From: Pithys albifrons albifrons
Lineage: Eukaryota > Chordata > Aves > Passeriformes > Thamnophilidae
DNA length: 64,000 nt
Reading direction: 5' to 3'
NCBI RefSeq assembly: GCF_047495875.1
Contig: NC_092462.1
Span: forward strand, 27,606,523 to 27,670,522
In this document: one piece after another, positions 26,801-40,973 of the stretch
How positions within the stretch are numbered: the stretch's first letter is position 1
How the letters are laid out: each line of letters opens with the position of its first letter
Program-made: the position numbers and the translations under genes
The notes under the pieces: model-generated
Told to the model about the DNA's origin: nothing
The model's input: the letters and a program-made list of their open reading frames with translations, nothing else
Database searches by the model: none

Positions 26801-29800
26801 TAATTTAAATTAATTAAATGTTATGACTTTTTTGTCCATCTTCTCTGTTGCAGCGTGTGGTTTTATTGAAAATAAAGTGGTGTCTTTCTGATATTCTGTC
26901 TTCACAACTGCAAAATCCCATCTGATTGTTTGCTAACAAATTAATCACTCCTTTAATTGTTTTAAGATTTGAGATTCACTCTTGGTGTCCAATTAAATCC
27001 TAGAAACCAATGTTGAGACTCCATTCATGGAGTGTGCAGTCACCATTACACTGGGAAATTCATGGGGATGGGGTAACCATTAGTAAGCCACTGGTTTGAA
27101 GGTTTATTCTAGTCATGAAAGATGCTTATACATTTTAAATACCTTAGTGCTAGTACAATACTTGTATTTTTAACCTCTCTTCACTAATCATGTTTCTAAA
27201 ATCTTGAAGGAAGTAATTCAGATAAATAATCTTGCATCAGATTGAAGGTAGCCTTTCTTACAGCAGTCTGCAAGAGGAGCAATTTGGTTGGTTTCTTGGC
27301 TGTAGATTGAGGAGCTGAATGGTAATGATTTTGTAGCTTGTAAAACTGAAAATTCTGGTAAACAGTTTTCCTCTTATTTTTTGTTTTAAAAGTAATGATA
27401 GGGTGAACAATTAAAAAAATCATAAAGAAATGTTTTTTCTCTGTCCAATGAATTTTGCAAACCAGTAACCTGAATCAACCATTTGTGTGTTAAGCTAAAG
27501 GGAAGATGTAAATATTCCAGACATTATTTACTCTTCTATAGAAAGCATTGAAGGGATTTGAATTTTCTTTTTTTCCTTTTCTTTGTTTTGCTTTTCTGTC
27601 AATAGCCAACCAAATCTACTGTGTTTTTTCGTTGTCTGAAGTAACTGAACATTCATTCATGCAGGTAAATAAGTCTCATTCAGTGCAACAAGAAATCCTT
27701 TGCAGGAGTGTAGCCCAGTTTTACTCCTTACTCAGACTTAAATTGGACACCAAAGGCAGTTACATCATCTTACATCCCCTTACATCCCAGAAAACACAGA
27801 AAGGGATGGGTGGGATTTCTTAGAAGTATCACAGTATCTATTTCAGTTAGTCACATTCCCATTAAGAATTCTATTTGAGCAAAACCAAGACTAGGTGATT
27901 TATATAGTGTAATGCTGCTTAGCTTGTCTCAGATTCATTAAGATTTTCACTGCACAGTAAAGTTACTGTGGCAGTGTCTTGTAGCACTTTTTAAGCACAG
28001 ATCTGCATGCTGCTGCTGTGTGAAAGTATGGTGCTTCTTACGAAAGCTTAATTAAGATGAGAAAATTGACATGGGAAAACCCTCTTAAATTATTTACAAA
28101 AATATGCTCTTTGGTTTATTTGCTTTTTGATAGTTGCTACTCAAACTAAAGTCTGTTTCAATGGTAGCACCTCCAAAAGCACTTTATGTAAAAAGATGCT
28201 TTTAGGGATTTGGAATTTTCTTTTATTGTTTTTCTCTAGATCTAATCTATGAACCAAAAATTGACAGACAAAAAAAAGAGGCAACACAGCTATCTTTGAT
28301 TATACCTTAGAAATTAAGACAAGATCTTAAAAATTCTGGCTGCAAGCATGACAGTTTTAGAGCTTGTTTGAGGAAGAAGAAATGACTAGGACAAATAAGA
28401 AACATTTGCATCTTTTGCTTAGTTCCTTCATGTTTGTTTGCATTCCATATAATTTCTTAAAGGTTTGCAGGATGTCACTTGATACTTTCATCAATCCTGT
28501 TCAGAGCTGCTAATGCTTTTGTAACTTCTAGTCAGTCAATGTCTCTGTCTCACACAAACCCTCTCAAGTTTGGATTTCTTGCTATTTAAAGGTGCAATAC
28601 AGGTTACTGCAGAAACCTAGAGATTTCTTTTGTTTGACAGACTCTACAATATTGGAGAAAATTCCACAGAAAATCTCCTTTATATCATATCAGGCATAAA
28701 TCATGGAAGAATCAAGGCAATAAACCTGCCATGGGAAGAGGGGCAGCTACTCAGCTGTGTTCATCCCCTTCTACATTGAGCTGGGAGAACAGAAGTGACT
28801 AGTTTTATGAACATAAACTTACACAGTTGATACCATTTTGAGATATAAGCCATTGCTGGTACACAAGCCCATTGTCTTGAGGCAAATAAAAATGTGATAT
28901 TGAAAAAATACAAGTTAGAGAATTTACACAACTGCTACACCGTTGAACCTAATGCTTTACAGGAAAGCATAAGGCTCAACCCAAATGGTTTTTCAGTCTC
29001 TTCTGCCTATATGTCAAGTATCTGCTAATGTTAGCTGAGGGCAAATTATTTCCTGTTCTCTTATGTACCTATCCTGTCACATCAATTCAGGACTTCTCAA
29101 GCAGGTTCCTAACTGGAGACTTAACTGCAGCTTTACCCGATGAACTTGAGATTTTACAGTCTTGTACTTTCAAGGGGGAAAAAGAAATTTTGCACCTTTT
29201 CTTGTCATATTACATAAAATAGAGCTATTTTTGAAGCTAACAAATTAAAAGTAGGTATATCAAATTTGTCCCTTGTAAAGTTAGGGAATGGGTTGGGCTC
29301 CTGTCCAGCCAAACTCTTTAAAGTTTCTCATTGTTTTGACATATCTAACAAAATCCTACACATTGCATAAAGCTGGAAAAATATCACAGGAAACAGTGAT
29401 GTTAACAAAATAAACTGATAATAACTGAAGCACAAATGTAAACAGGTGATGAAGCTAATATTTTCTCTGTGTAAAGTACTTACATACATAGCATACTGCT
29501 TCTCTTCTGAATAATCTAAGGGGAGAAGAATTATAGCCATGTATACCTTTAAAAACCAACTAAATGGGATCTCTCACCATAACTGAGTGGCCAGAAAAGA
29601 GGAACATAATGCTAGTGCATGTGGAGTTCAAGTCCCAACAAATGGCACTTGGTTTAAACTCTGGGTATACTGCCCGCTGTTTAAATATGAACTACTCAAA
29701 AGAAAGATACAGAAGTTTAAAATAACAGCATGCAGATTTCTGTATAGAATTTAAAGAATGAAAAACACTTGAAAAAATATCAGCAGGCAAGGGCAGGAAG

Positions 29801-30400
29801 AACAAACGGTAACCAAATTGGTTCCTGTGACAAACCATAACATTTACTTTAAAGCATCAGCATGCTAGTCGGTAAAAGTCAAGCTACTACTCTTTTAATA
29901 GATCCCAGGCCTTCTTAAACTCACTGGTCTGCAAGTATTACCCAGGTCAAGAGCAGGTCAAAAAGTGAAAACCCATGTGAAAGTAAACTTTAAATATCTG
30001 CTTTTGAAGAGCTATAGCAGACTGTCTCTGCTATAGTAAATATACTTCCTCTGTTTGTATGGCATTATACAATGTACTGTACTTACAACAGTAATACTTT
30101 CTGCAACATTTGTTCAGTGAAGAATTAAGATTCTCCCTCATTACTTTTTTGTATAAGCCATTCTTAAGGTTTTGGGGAATTTTGTTTCAATTATCATGGG
30201 ATTTGACTGGATTTTTTAATGGAGCATATCACTGTTATTAATTGTAATTTCCACTCCATTTACCAGACCATGTCTCTCAGTTAAAGACCTCTTTTTTTAA
30301 CTACATGCATACAAGTGCACTTATGCAAGTTGGGTTTCCAGCCTTTCTGCCTGAAGATAATACAAGACCAAGATTCAGGGTGCTGAAAATAAAATCCTGG
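20851..30400. other. Unique AT-rich non-coding DNA
   Basis: No gene, RNA or interspersed repeat was recognised. Around 25900-26600 the sequence has the even, motif-rich AT texture often seen in conserved non-coding elements of vertebrate gene deserts, but that is an impression and not evidence. Open frames (for example 25933-26175 and 25923-26168 on opposite strands) overlap each other and match no family. Confidence 0.45.
25523..25544. repeat. T-rich homopolymer pair (T12-A-T9)
   Basis: Two T runs separated by one A. Simple low-complexity sequence. Confidence 0.9.
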
Positions 30401-33400
30401 ACTTAATTCTAAAATTGTGGACTGTTCTGCTGTGATACAAGGTACATTTAAAACCCCTCTTCCCTTTTTGACATCACTGGGATACCACGGGTTTTGTTCT
30501 GGTCTGTTTGATTTTTACTTTTTTCCTGAAAGATTTCAAAATATTCTACTTTGGCATTTTGAATCTGTCATCTGAGTCTTACTTAGAATTGATGTCTTCT
30601 TCTCCCTGAAGCTCTTGTGTCTCTGTAGTGTGAGGAGAATCTGACAGATTCCCTGTTTTGAATTTATTTGCCCAGTAGAATGGGTATTAATTTGGCCTGC
30701 AATACACTTGCTCCAGCTTTTGCTGGAGTGAAAGGTCGTACTCTGAAGCTGTTTTTCATTTTGTTTTATAGGTGTTAATGTAATACCTTATGAACTACCC
30801 TCGCGTTTTATTCTGACAGCTAAAAAGCATAATTACTTTTCCTTCCAGAAAGACTGAAAGAAAGGCAATCATTCCTAGTTGGGAGATGATTTAAATTCTT
30901 TTCCCTCATCTTTTTATCCTTCATATACAAGTAGTGAGTGAGATTTTGGCTCCGTTTAAGCTGGTGGCAAGGCTCCCATGGATTTCCAGTGGGCCAAGCT
31001 ATTGCTAACTGTTATTTTAGTTCTCAGGGCTCTTACCATTGCATGTGAAATCTTTGCCAGCTCAATAAAATATTGTTGGTCTGAAACAACCTGAGCTGTT
31101 GTTTTGCTGTTCCACAAGGGCCCATTCTGCTGTTTTTATGGAGGCAGAAGTCACATTAAAACCATTCTTTCAAGGATTATGAGGCTTAAGAGGAGGGAAA
31201 AAAACCCATAAATACTAACTTTTGTGCAATTGTCTTCAAATTGATACAAATTCACACTAAATATATGCCTGAGATGAGAAAACTAAGTGTGAAATTGTAA
31301 GTTATGGGGCAGATGCAACCTGCATTTGAAATTTCTGTCTTCTTTTCTCTTGGTGTTCAACTAATGATATGTGTTTTTTTTCTTGGTTGGGGAGGAGAGG
31401 ATTGGATGGCTATCTAGGCAAGTAGTTATTTTGACAGAAAATGTAGGATTCCCTTACTTGTTGCTATTTTTGAAAGCAGTGGTGCTTCAGATATTTAAAA
31501 TGATAAGGTGTGCAGTGGCAAACTAAATTTCCAGAAACTAGAGAGGGAGCTGAAGTGGGGAGAGAAATTTGGGTCAATGTAAAAGAGGTGTTCTCTATGC
31601 TCAGAAGAGGACAACAAAAAGCCAGAATGAGCTGCAGGTGGAGGAATCCAGACTGTTGCACAGGAGGCTTCTAATAGTGGCCACACTTGCCTGCTTTCAG
31701 TGCATTTTGGAGAAAAAACACCACCATTAATTTTGTCTCTCCAAATGTGTAAGTGTAGAATGGAAGTTCCCATGCAAATGATGGAAACTTGATGAGGAAT
31801 AATTTCTTTCCTGGGGAAAAGTATAATTTGTATAATGAGGTCAATTGGTTTTGCACCTTTTCACTATTCACTCTAATCTCCCTTTAGATGGTTGTCTTGT
31901 TTTTATTCTTTTCCAGTGAAGCTAAATTTTCTCTTTAATGTATTATGCTAGACTTTTACCATTTAATTATAGAAAATTCATTTGAAAAATATGTGTAAGA
32001 TCCATATCAGTATGTAGGTGCTGTATGTGTGCTTTCATGAAGGAAAGGACTAGTGAAGTACCAGCTGGGACTCAGGAAATTGTTCCATCTCTTTGCTTCA
32101 TCATAGATATTTAAGTACATTTAGATACTGCCCAGGTCAGCATTGCAGAACCTAAGTGATACAGGAACTGAAATATCTCATGAGAAAAAGACAGCAATAT
32201 CTAAAGCGAGACTTGGAATCTAAGTGCTTAAATCAAGCCCCATGCCTGCAATCCATGCAGAGAGGCTGCTGAACCCTGTGTACTCACAGACACTCGTGGC
32301 AACTTGGTGGGCAACCTTTAACTGCCCAAGTGTTTGCATCTCTCAAGGAATGCACTATCACAGGTTGCTTGGGTTGGATCAGACAAACCTCACATCTTCA
32401 GCTGAGAAGAGAAGCTCAATGTGCTCTGGCACAAGCAGTCTCTATCTAAACTGCAAGGACAACACCATCTTTCCCTCAAATTTCAGGCAGGAGGAGGTGG
32501 CACAGCTGGCAGCAGTGTGACTTCTTGCACTGTTGGTCAAAGCCCCTTCCTCCCTCTGTGGAAAGGTACCAATGATTCTTCTAAAATTTATAGAAAAAGT
32601 AGTGAAGACAAATAAAGCAAAGTTTATATAAAGGCCACTTATTACAGCATTGAGTGTCATAGAGGTCTTAAAGCATTTCAGTAGGTGCCCAAGATCTAGA
32701 TGCCTTTGGATATCTGATCAGAGTAACCTTTAGAAATTATTTCATAAAAGACATCAGTCAGGCTTGAATAAGCAACACAAAAATGAGAACAGATGGAATC
32801 GTTAACTGCCTCTGAAAGCTGATAATTTTTAAGTCTTGATATACATGTACGCATGTATGAGCTGAACCACATGTACTACCTGTGTTACACTGAGGGGTCC
32901 CAAACTCGAGTACAGCACAAGTCCTAATAAAGACCTCACTGTCTGATAATGTAGTTGTGTTTTAAAGTTTTGGGGAGTGTTGTATTGGGATTTTTTCCCC
33001 CTCCTTTTTATTTTCCTTTTTCCTGGCTCTGAGCTTACTTATACTTCACGGGGGCAGCAACATGGGTTATATGCCACTAATTAAACAATAAGTGAGTGTG
33101 GTGTGTGTGGCTTTTCTGACAAAATGGTGCTCTCTATTGCTTTGTGTCCCAACCACCAACTAAACCAGATATAGTGCTCACTTTGCACTTGGTCAGTACA
33201 GCTGTGTCTACAATAAGGATTCCTGCAGATTGGTTTCTTCAAAATGCTTTATGCCAGTGTCTCCCTCTATCTGTTTGTACACATACATGATTTATGTATC
33301 GTTGCTGAATTGAAAACAATGTGCTTACATGAATACATGCAGGTACTTCATTTTTTTTCCTACAAAGCAAACTTTATATCCTATGTTTTCAAAATTATGT

Positions 33401-36400
33401 CAGTGATTGCAGATTTAAAAATAGAAGTGTTTAAGTAAAGTTACATATTTTAAGGCTGTTTTTGTCCAGATTTCCCAGAGCAGCTGTTGGAAGTGAAGCA
33501 TAGTTTCTCTGAAATGTCCCTGTTGCCCATGAAGCTTAAAATTCAAATGCTCTCTTTATTTTTCTTTCTCCCTTATTACTTTCTCCTCTCTTCTTTTCCT
33601 ATCTGTTTTTCATTCTTACACGACTAACACCAGAGTAAAATCGGGTAATGAGGAGTGAATTGTATATACTTTTGCCTACCACCCCACTTCTGTGATCATC
33701 TAGTTCATAGAAGTTTTCAATTACCTTGCTGTTTGTTTTGCCTTGTGATCTTGCCTTGTCAGTATTTAGACAGTGATGCAATGTATGTACAACCCCTTCA
33801 GGTATTTAACAATACCTCTTTGCACTTTATCAAGCCTCTTCCCACAAATATGCCTTGAATAGCCTTGTAGCACAGAAGGCAGATTAATTTCAAGAGAGTA
33901 TAATAACAAATTTTAAAAGTCTGTACTTTCAGGTTCCCAGCTAAAAAAAAAATAAGGGCACAAAATCCCTCTCCCAAAGAAACAGATAAAAAAACCCCAC
34001 CACAACTCCCAAGCTAACAGTCTACTTCATAGTTTATAGATGTGTTTTACCTATGCTGGCTAACAGTTTCTGTCTGGAAATTTGGAGTGTGGACTGTTTG
34101 TTTACAGGGATCCAAACGTGTATTTTTATAACTCTCTGCTGTCATAATGAATTACCAGCCATAAGCTGTCCGTTTTTGGTTTTGGTGAATATCAAATGGA
34201 ACCCAGCAGGAGCTCCCAAAGTGCATTGTCCAAGAGTGTAAAAATGCTGTGTTGATGACAGATCATACTGTTTTTATTAAAGCTAAGAACACTGACTTTA
34301 CTTTGCTTTTTGACCCTAGTGCTTTACTGTCAAGGTGATTTTATTTCTACAAATTTTCCTTCTGCAGGCCTCATCAGCGATTCACCATAAAACATCAGAC
34401 AAATTCCCATCATCTGTATATGATTAGAGCAGGTTCTGTTGTGCTGCTCACCACAACTTAAAGCCATGTTTTTCAGTTTTGTCTAAAAAGGAGTCAGTTT
34501 ACCAGTCTTCATCCATAACACAATGCCTCCTTGTTTTAATATCAGTTTTCTTTGGTTCTTTCTAAGCTGATAACTACATAATTGAAGGAATTTTAAGGCA
34601 CTATTTGCTAAAGACTGCAACTAATTTTTCAATTCTACTGTCTAAAATATTTTGCTTTAAAAAAATGGTTTTGTACAAATGCCCTGACAGATGAGCAGGA
34701 TGCACATGTGACAGTCTGCTCTGAGAAAATTATAAGCTTATTGAAATACTATTCAGAAAAATCTTCCCAAATTAAACACATGATGACAGTACAAGCTTTT
34801 GCATAGCCACTTTCAGGTTCTTTTTCATGGAAGAATTTATAACTGAGTAATAATCAAATCATATACTAAAACCAACCCCATGCCAGAAATCAGAATAATT
34901 ATCCTGCTATAAATTGTTCGCATCACTATTTCCCAAAACAACTAGCTTAATACAATATATGTGTATGAAAACAATATTTTTTTATTTTCGGATAGAAGTA
35001 TTTTATGAACACAAAAAGTTTTTCACAGAAACACTTACATTGAGTAGTTTTTCAGCTATAAGTTAGACAACCACCAGTAGTGTGTAACTATGAGCTGGAA
35101 GAGGAAAAGCACAAAGTCTTGGTTTTATTTTTTTAAATCAAAGCACCAATCTTGTATGTTACAGAAATAAGTTAGACACAGATGGTTGTCTCTGACAGAA
35201 TTAACCATCCTTTTCTTGAAAGAGAAAGACTGGCATAGTGAATCTTTCATGATGACCTGGACTTTCATCAATTATAGGCTTCTAGGATTAGAGATTTCTT
35301 TTCTGATCTGCAAAGAATCCAAAACATTCAGACTCACAATTCTGGACCAGGTATTTACCTTGTCATTCTTGATGCCTTCTGGTTTAAGTGCTTCATGACC
35401 AAAGAAGCACTCATGTGCTCTTATGCATTTCCTCACACCCACACAAGCAACTCCATTTGGTATCTAAGAAGCCTTCAATTAATTTATTTTTTTCTGTTTC
35501 ATTAGGTTACTGAGTACTACTATGGTCATAAGCTGCTTCAAAGGGTATATATGCGCTTATTGACTTCTTTACAAAATCACTTATCCTCTTGAATGAATAC
35601 TTCATACAATGCTATGGGCTTCAGATTTTCAATGGAAGTTTTTCTCTCCATACTGCTAATGGTGATAGAAAAGAACATACTAGTGATTCATTTTAGAAGA
35701 CTTCAAGCTTCCTTAGGTCACCTGTGATTTATGCATAACTTTATTCCAATGTGACATTACTGATGATGGCTTTTCTCTGTCAGCATCCTGTGACATATTT
35801 TTCCTCATTGCACTACATCTTTTCACCATGATGAAGGAGGCCAAATTTAAAACCCAGGGATGAACCAGCTATAGGAAGAACTTGTTCTTAGAGCTATTTT
35901 ATTTGTAAAATTTAGCAAATATATGAGAAATCTGACTTTATACACAGCAATAGAATTTTATAGAGACAGTTTGGCACTGAAATCCCCAAAAATGCTTCAT
36001 GGCAAATTTTGCAGAGCAGCCGTATGCAGTAAATTAATGTGTGGTATGATCTCATTTTTACAGCTCTAATTTGAGATCCGTTGGCTTCCCTCATCCTGGA
36101 AGACTCTCACTGGTAAACATAGTTAAATGGTCGCTAATACAGTGAAGATCTTCAGAAAATTTGCATTTTGGCAACTAAAAGGGAAATGCCGATGTACTGA
36201 GGTAAATGTTTAATTAGAGATTGATTGCACAACAGCAGGCTGAATCTCTGCTTTTATTAAGAAATATGTGTGTGTCAAAAATCAACACAAGTTTCAGATG
36301 CCAAATAACTTGTGGACTGAGGCCATTTTCCTCTGCGTTCCTTAGTCTGTGAGTTATGCCAACAGGAAAGCCAAGCATTTTGCACATTTTAAATTGCTGA

Positions 36401-39400
36401 CACAATCACAGGTTATTCAGTAGGAAATACATGGAGACAAACCATGTATTCAAAAGAAAATAAAAGGCAGAAGCACTTTTTAGACTTGAAAAGCAATTGT
36501 TTCTAGCAGTACTAGGTCTTTTATTTGTCTTGTTCTCAAGGTAGATTGGTGCCTCAGACCCCAAGCATTCAAATAGTAGCACTTATGCTGCAAAGGGCAT
36601 TTAGAGATATGATTTTTTTGAATAGGGAAAGACTGAAAACATTTTCACTGCTCATCAGTGACAAATATCTTTTGGCTCATCCTAAGCAGGAGGAGTTTTG
36701 CCACATATGTTGTCTGTTGCTCAACCTCTTGAAGTTCATCAGTAGTTTTGGGGATCTGCATATGCAAAAGAGATTGGTCAAAACTGAAACTGAAAATAAG
36801 CTAGCCCTAGGAAAGCTGGAGGGAAGTAGGGGTTTTTAAAGAACTTCCATTTAGATACTCTTTATGCTATGGACCTGAGGTCTGTAGTTAAAGGTGAACA
36901 TGGGAGAGAAAGGCTGTATTTCAGGTGGTTGTGATGGGCAACCTGTGGCTGTCATCACATTTTTCTTTTAGCATTGGAGCTTTCATCTGAATGTAGGGTT
37001 TTCTTTGTCTGAGGTCCCCATATAGAAGAGCATCCAATGCCCACTTTCTCCTGCTCTCAGTCTGAGCTGTGTATGGCTTCTAGCTCTGGGTGAGCAGCTG
37101 AACCAAAGGCTTAAATCTTCCTCTCTGTTCTAAAAACCTGTTCACTGGAGAGCCATAGTAATTCAGTTATTAACCTTTTAATTTGGCCTTCTCCCTGGGA
37201 GGAAAGAATCTGCCTTGGAACAGATGTACGGCTCATTTTTCCTCTGTTTTCATTTAGTTTGCATTTTTTTAGTAACTAGAAAGTCTGTGATATAATAATT
37301 CATTGTGCAAATGAGGGTTCTGCCATGCTGCATTCCTTCTTTCCCAAGTTGGATGCTGGAGTCCATCCACCAAAACCTTGTGATGGTCAGGAGTCACTGC
37401 TTCCTAAGATTATTAACAGCATCTTGCTTCTTGAACCAGGGTGATCTTGTCTTAAGTGTCAGGTACAAACTCCCACCTCCCGGTACCTCTGTGTCTTGGG
37501 GGTCCTTTGGAGTTTTTTTTCCCACCAGGTATTCCCATAAAATGCTTAAGGTCACTGAGCTGCACAGTCGCTTCAGGGATGTCTGTGCCCTGGTTTGGCC
37601 CCTGTGCTGTGCGGTGCTCTGATCTGTGGCAAAGTATGCATTTTAACAGCATAGCTATGGAAATCTGTGCTCCATATAACCCTTAGGCTGTCTGAAAACA
37701 ACTCTTAGAGTAGGTTTTATTTTTTCTTCTGTGAAACAAATTCTGAGGTGATGAAGCTATTGATATTGTTGTTTTAGTAATATATAAAAAGTCCATGTCT
37801 TTATTATGAAATAGACATTTATATTTATTATGCTAAAATATTTTATTTATGTTGTACTTCAGCAGAAAAGAGTGAAGAATGTTAAATTGGAATTAAACCA
37901 GCTACTTAAAAAACAGTGATATAACTGTGTTTAACTTATCTACTAGGAAGAGGTTGGTCAGAAAAATTTATACTGTTCACTTATATTTCACTGTAAAATT
38001 TTCAAGGCTCTTCAAAGACTGACTTCCTATTCTTATTATGGTGTGTTTATAACAATACAAATTAGGAAACACAGAACCTGATGTACAAATTTGAACATGC
38101 TGAAAATTAAATATGAAACAATCAAGTAAATTTGAAGTGAACTTGCTAAATAGCAGATGTGTTTGTGTGTAGTGGTCAAAGGGGCCCATCATGCTGTGTT
38201 TAGGCAAACTACCAGCCATTTCAGCAGAACATGAGCTTTGTGCTGCAGAATTCAGGAGAATGGCTCGGGATCTCTTATTTCTGCTCCAGCTCTCTCTGAC
38301 AGATTGATAAAATTAGCAAGTGATCCAGAGGATTATAACTGTAAATGGGGATTTTCTAGGATATTTTTCACTGCTCACCACCTCTGTGAGGCTGAGCTGG
38401 GCACTGGGATAGTCATGAAACAACTTGTATGACTGAGTCCATGGTAATGCAACTCACTCAAAATATGTATTCAGAAAATACAAAATTCTTTGATTTATTA
38501 TCCTCATTCCTGCAATTAGGGCTGCCAAACTGGCCTTCTGCAATCAGTAATCTCATAGTGCCACACATCTTTGTGTTAGCGCAGATATGTTCCAGCAGAA
38601 CTAGGCTGGATGTGCATATGTGTATCACAGTGGCAATTACACCTCTGAGTATGGCATAGTACGGTGCTGGCCTTATCTGCGCTTCTTTGTGAAATAAGCA
38701 ACTTCAAAATTAGCGTAAAAATAATTTTTTTGACAAAGAGGGTCTGATGGTAATATCTAACTACCAGTTTTAATGTCCCTTTTTTTTTTTAATTTGTCTG
38801 GTTTTAGTTCCCGATTTTGTCTTTGTGTTTTTTGATAATATGTATTTTGTAAATAAAGGAAATAATTTGCAAAAGGTACATTTTACTTTCATGAAAAAGC
38901 CATCTTGTAGTCCTGAAGGATTTAACAATTAATAGAAGGCATTTTTTGTACTCTTTGACATTAATGCAATATGTATGTTGTGTAGGCTATGTCTCTTTAT
39001 TTAGGTTTAGTTATGTATAAATTTCTCCTCTCATCTCACTTGAAGGCAAAAAAGATGATTATGACCAAAGTGGACCAGTTTGACAACTTGGGATCTCAGG
39101 CTCAGTGATAGGTCGACCTTAGCTGCTTGCCTGATGCCCACTTAGCTGCTGCTCAATCAGTCCTCTTTCCCAATGGGACTGTGTAGAAAAAAAGATGGAA
39201 AAGCTCATGAGTTAAGACGGGGAAATCCCTTAACAATTACCATCATCCGTAAAATGGGCTTAATGTGGAAAAATTTAATTTATTGCCAGTTAAAACAGAG
39301 CTGGATACAAAGTTGGACAGTGAGATGCAAAGACCCCTCCCCTCTGTGCTGGAACCAGCAATGTCCAGCACAAGGTAGCCCCTGGTCTCTTCTCACAGAG

Positions 39401-40942
39401 ATCACTGGGACTATTGGGAAGCCTTGTTTCCCCAGAGACTTCCTGATCCCCAATGGCCTCTCTTCTGGTGAGGGCAGGGCTCAGCAAGGGACAGGGATAG
39501 CAGAAAGGAGAGTTGTAGGCAGACCCCACCTTCCACAATGAGTCAGACTCTCTCTGGCCTGATTGTGAAGAGCAGCAGGAAACATATCAGCTGAAGCCAA
39601 ACCCCACCGGTGAGCTTCCAGCACTGCCTCCTCTGTATATGCATCAACCTCAGCTGAAGATGGCTGCAGAAACACCTATTTGACTGGCCTTGGTAAATCT
39701 GTTGGTTTGCATAGCCTCAGTTTATGATATCTCTATGTGACTTTGTTGCTGTAGAAAAAGAAGAAGATATCTCTGTCATGGGTCTGTCCTTTCCAAATGG
39801 CTCAGATCCTCTGGTGCTACTTGTCTTGCTCTATGAAGTGCACGCAGAATGTACAGGGTACCATAAGCAGTTTATCTGAGCGATTTTAATACTTGCACAA
39901 TTTCAGGGTCTCCTGGCCAGGTCAGCAAAGCACATAAATACCTGTTTAATTTTAAGCACATGTTTAAGTACTCTTAGTGTTTATGAGAGTACAATGTGCG
40001 CTTCTATGTAGGTACTTGCTTAAAAATGATTTATTGAGGAGAGATAAAATTAAGCCTACACTTAAGAGCTTTGCTCATTCAGAGAGTGGAATATTTACAT
40101 TTGTTCCAAACATATGTTCAAGTCATTAGGACTTGTGATATATACTTGCGATTTGCTAGTTTTTTGTTTTCTTGCAGTTGGTTAAGGAGAGACCAAGGTG
40201 CACAAGTGTGATACTTTTTTGATGGATTGTCTTTGAAAACAGTCCTTTAAAAAAATAAAGAAGAAAGACAAAAGAAGTGATTTGTTGTACAACCTTGATA
40301 AAAGCAGGTGGGTTGGAATTTCATTTCTCTGTCTCTTTAAATGTGGATACTGGGGCCAGGTCCACACCTGGACAATAGAGAGCAGGGTGCTGAGCTCTCT
40401 GCCTCAGGGAAGTCTCCACTGTGAAAGCTGCCTTGGAGCTTGCAGGTACTGTAACTGGCTTTAAAGTTTCATGGCTTTTGATTTTTTCCCCCCACCCATC
40501 TGTTGCGGCTGAGTTTATGTGTTCAGAAATGCTAGTGATAAGTTAGGGCTGTGAGTGTGAGTGCAGAAAAGCTGTGGCGCACAGTTGCCTAATGGGAAAC
40601 AGGCGGGTTTGTTCCGCTGCTTTGCAGAGCACTTACTAGAGAAGGTAAATACTTAGAAAATTAAGGATAGTGTTTACACGCTTTCTTATCGGGAGAAATG
40701 GAGTTTCTTAACACTTTTTGACCAGCTGGAGTGAAGATTTTACTGTGGGCTTCAGAACACTGTGCTATGGATGGTTGCTCAGATAACTTCTCTGCTGCTA
40801 ATTTACTGTCTTACTGAAAATTTGAGCTGTTTCATGTGGGGTTTTTTTCAGGAAAAGCCCAGCTCCTCTAAACAAGTGGCAAGGATGGAGTCACAGCCTT
40901 CACTGGGTAAAAAGACCTGTGCTAGAGCTTAGTATTTCAGAA
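30401..40942. other. Unique AT-rich non-coding DNA
   Basis: No gene or interspersed repeat was recognised. A small hairpin at 30711-30728 (CTCCAGC-TTTT-GCTGGAG) sits in a stretch (about 30470-31200) that could be conserved regulatory DNA. The rest, including open frames at 32224-32520, 36525-36839 and 39173-39541, shows no domain or exon signal that I can support. Confidence 0.45.
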
Positions 40943-40973
40943 CCCCCGCCCCCCCCAAACCCCCCCCCCCCCC
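40943..40973. repeat. C-rich homopolymer cluster (C5, C8, C14)
   Basis: Three C runs split by one G and by AAA. The longest, C14, lies at 40960-40973. Confidence 0.92.
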
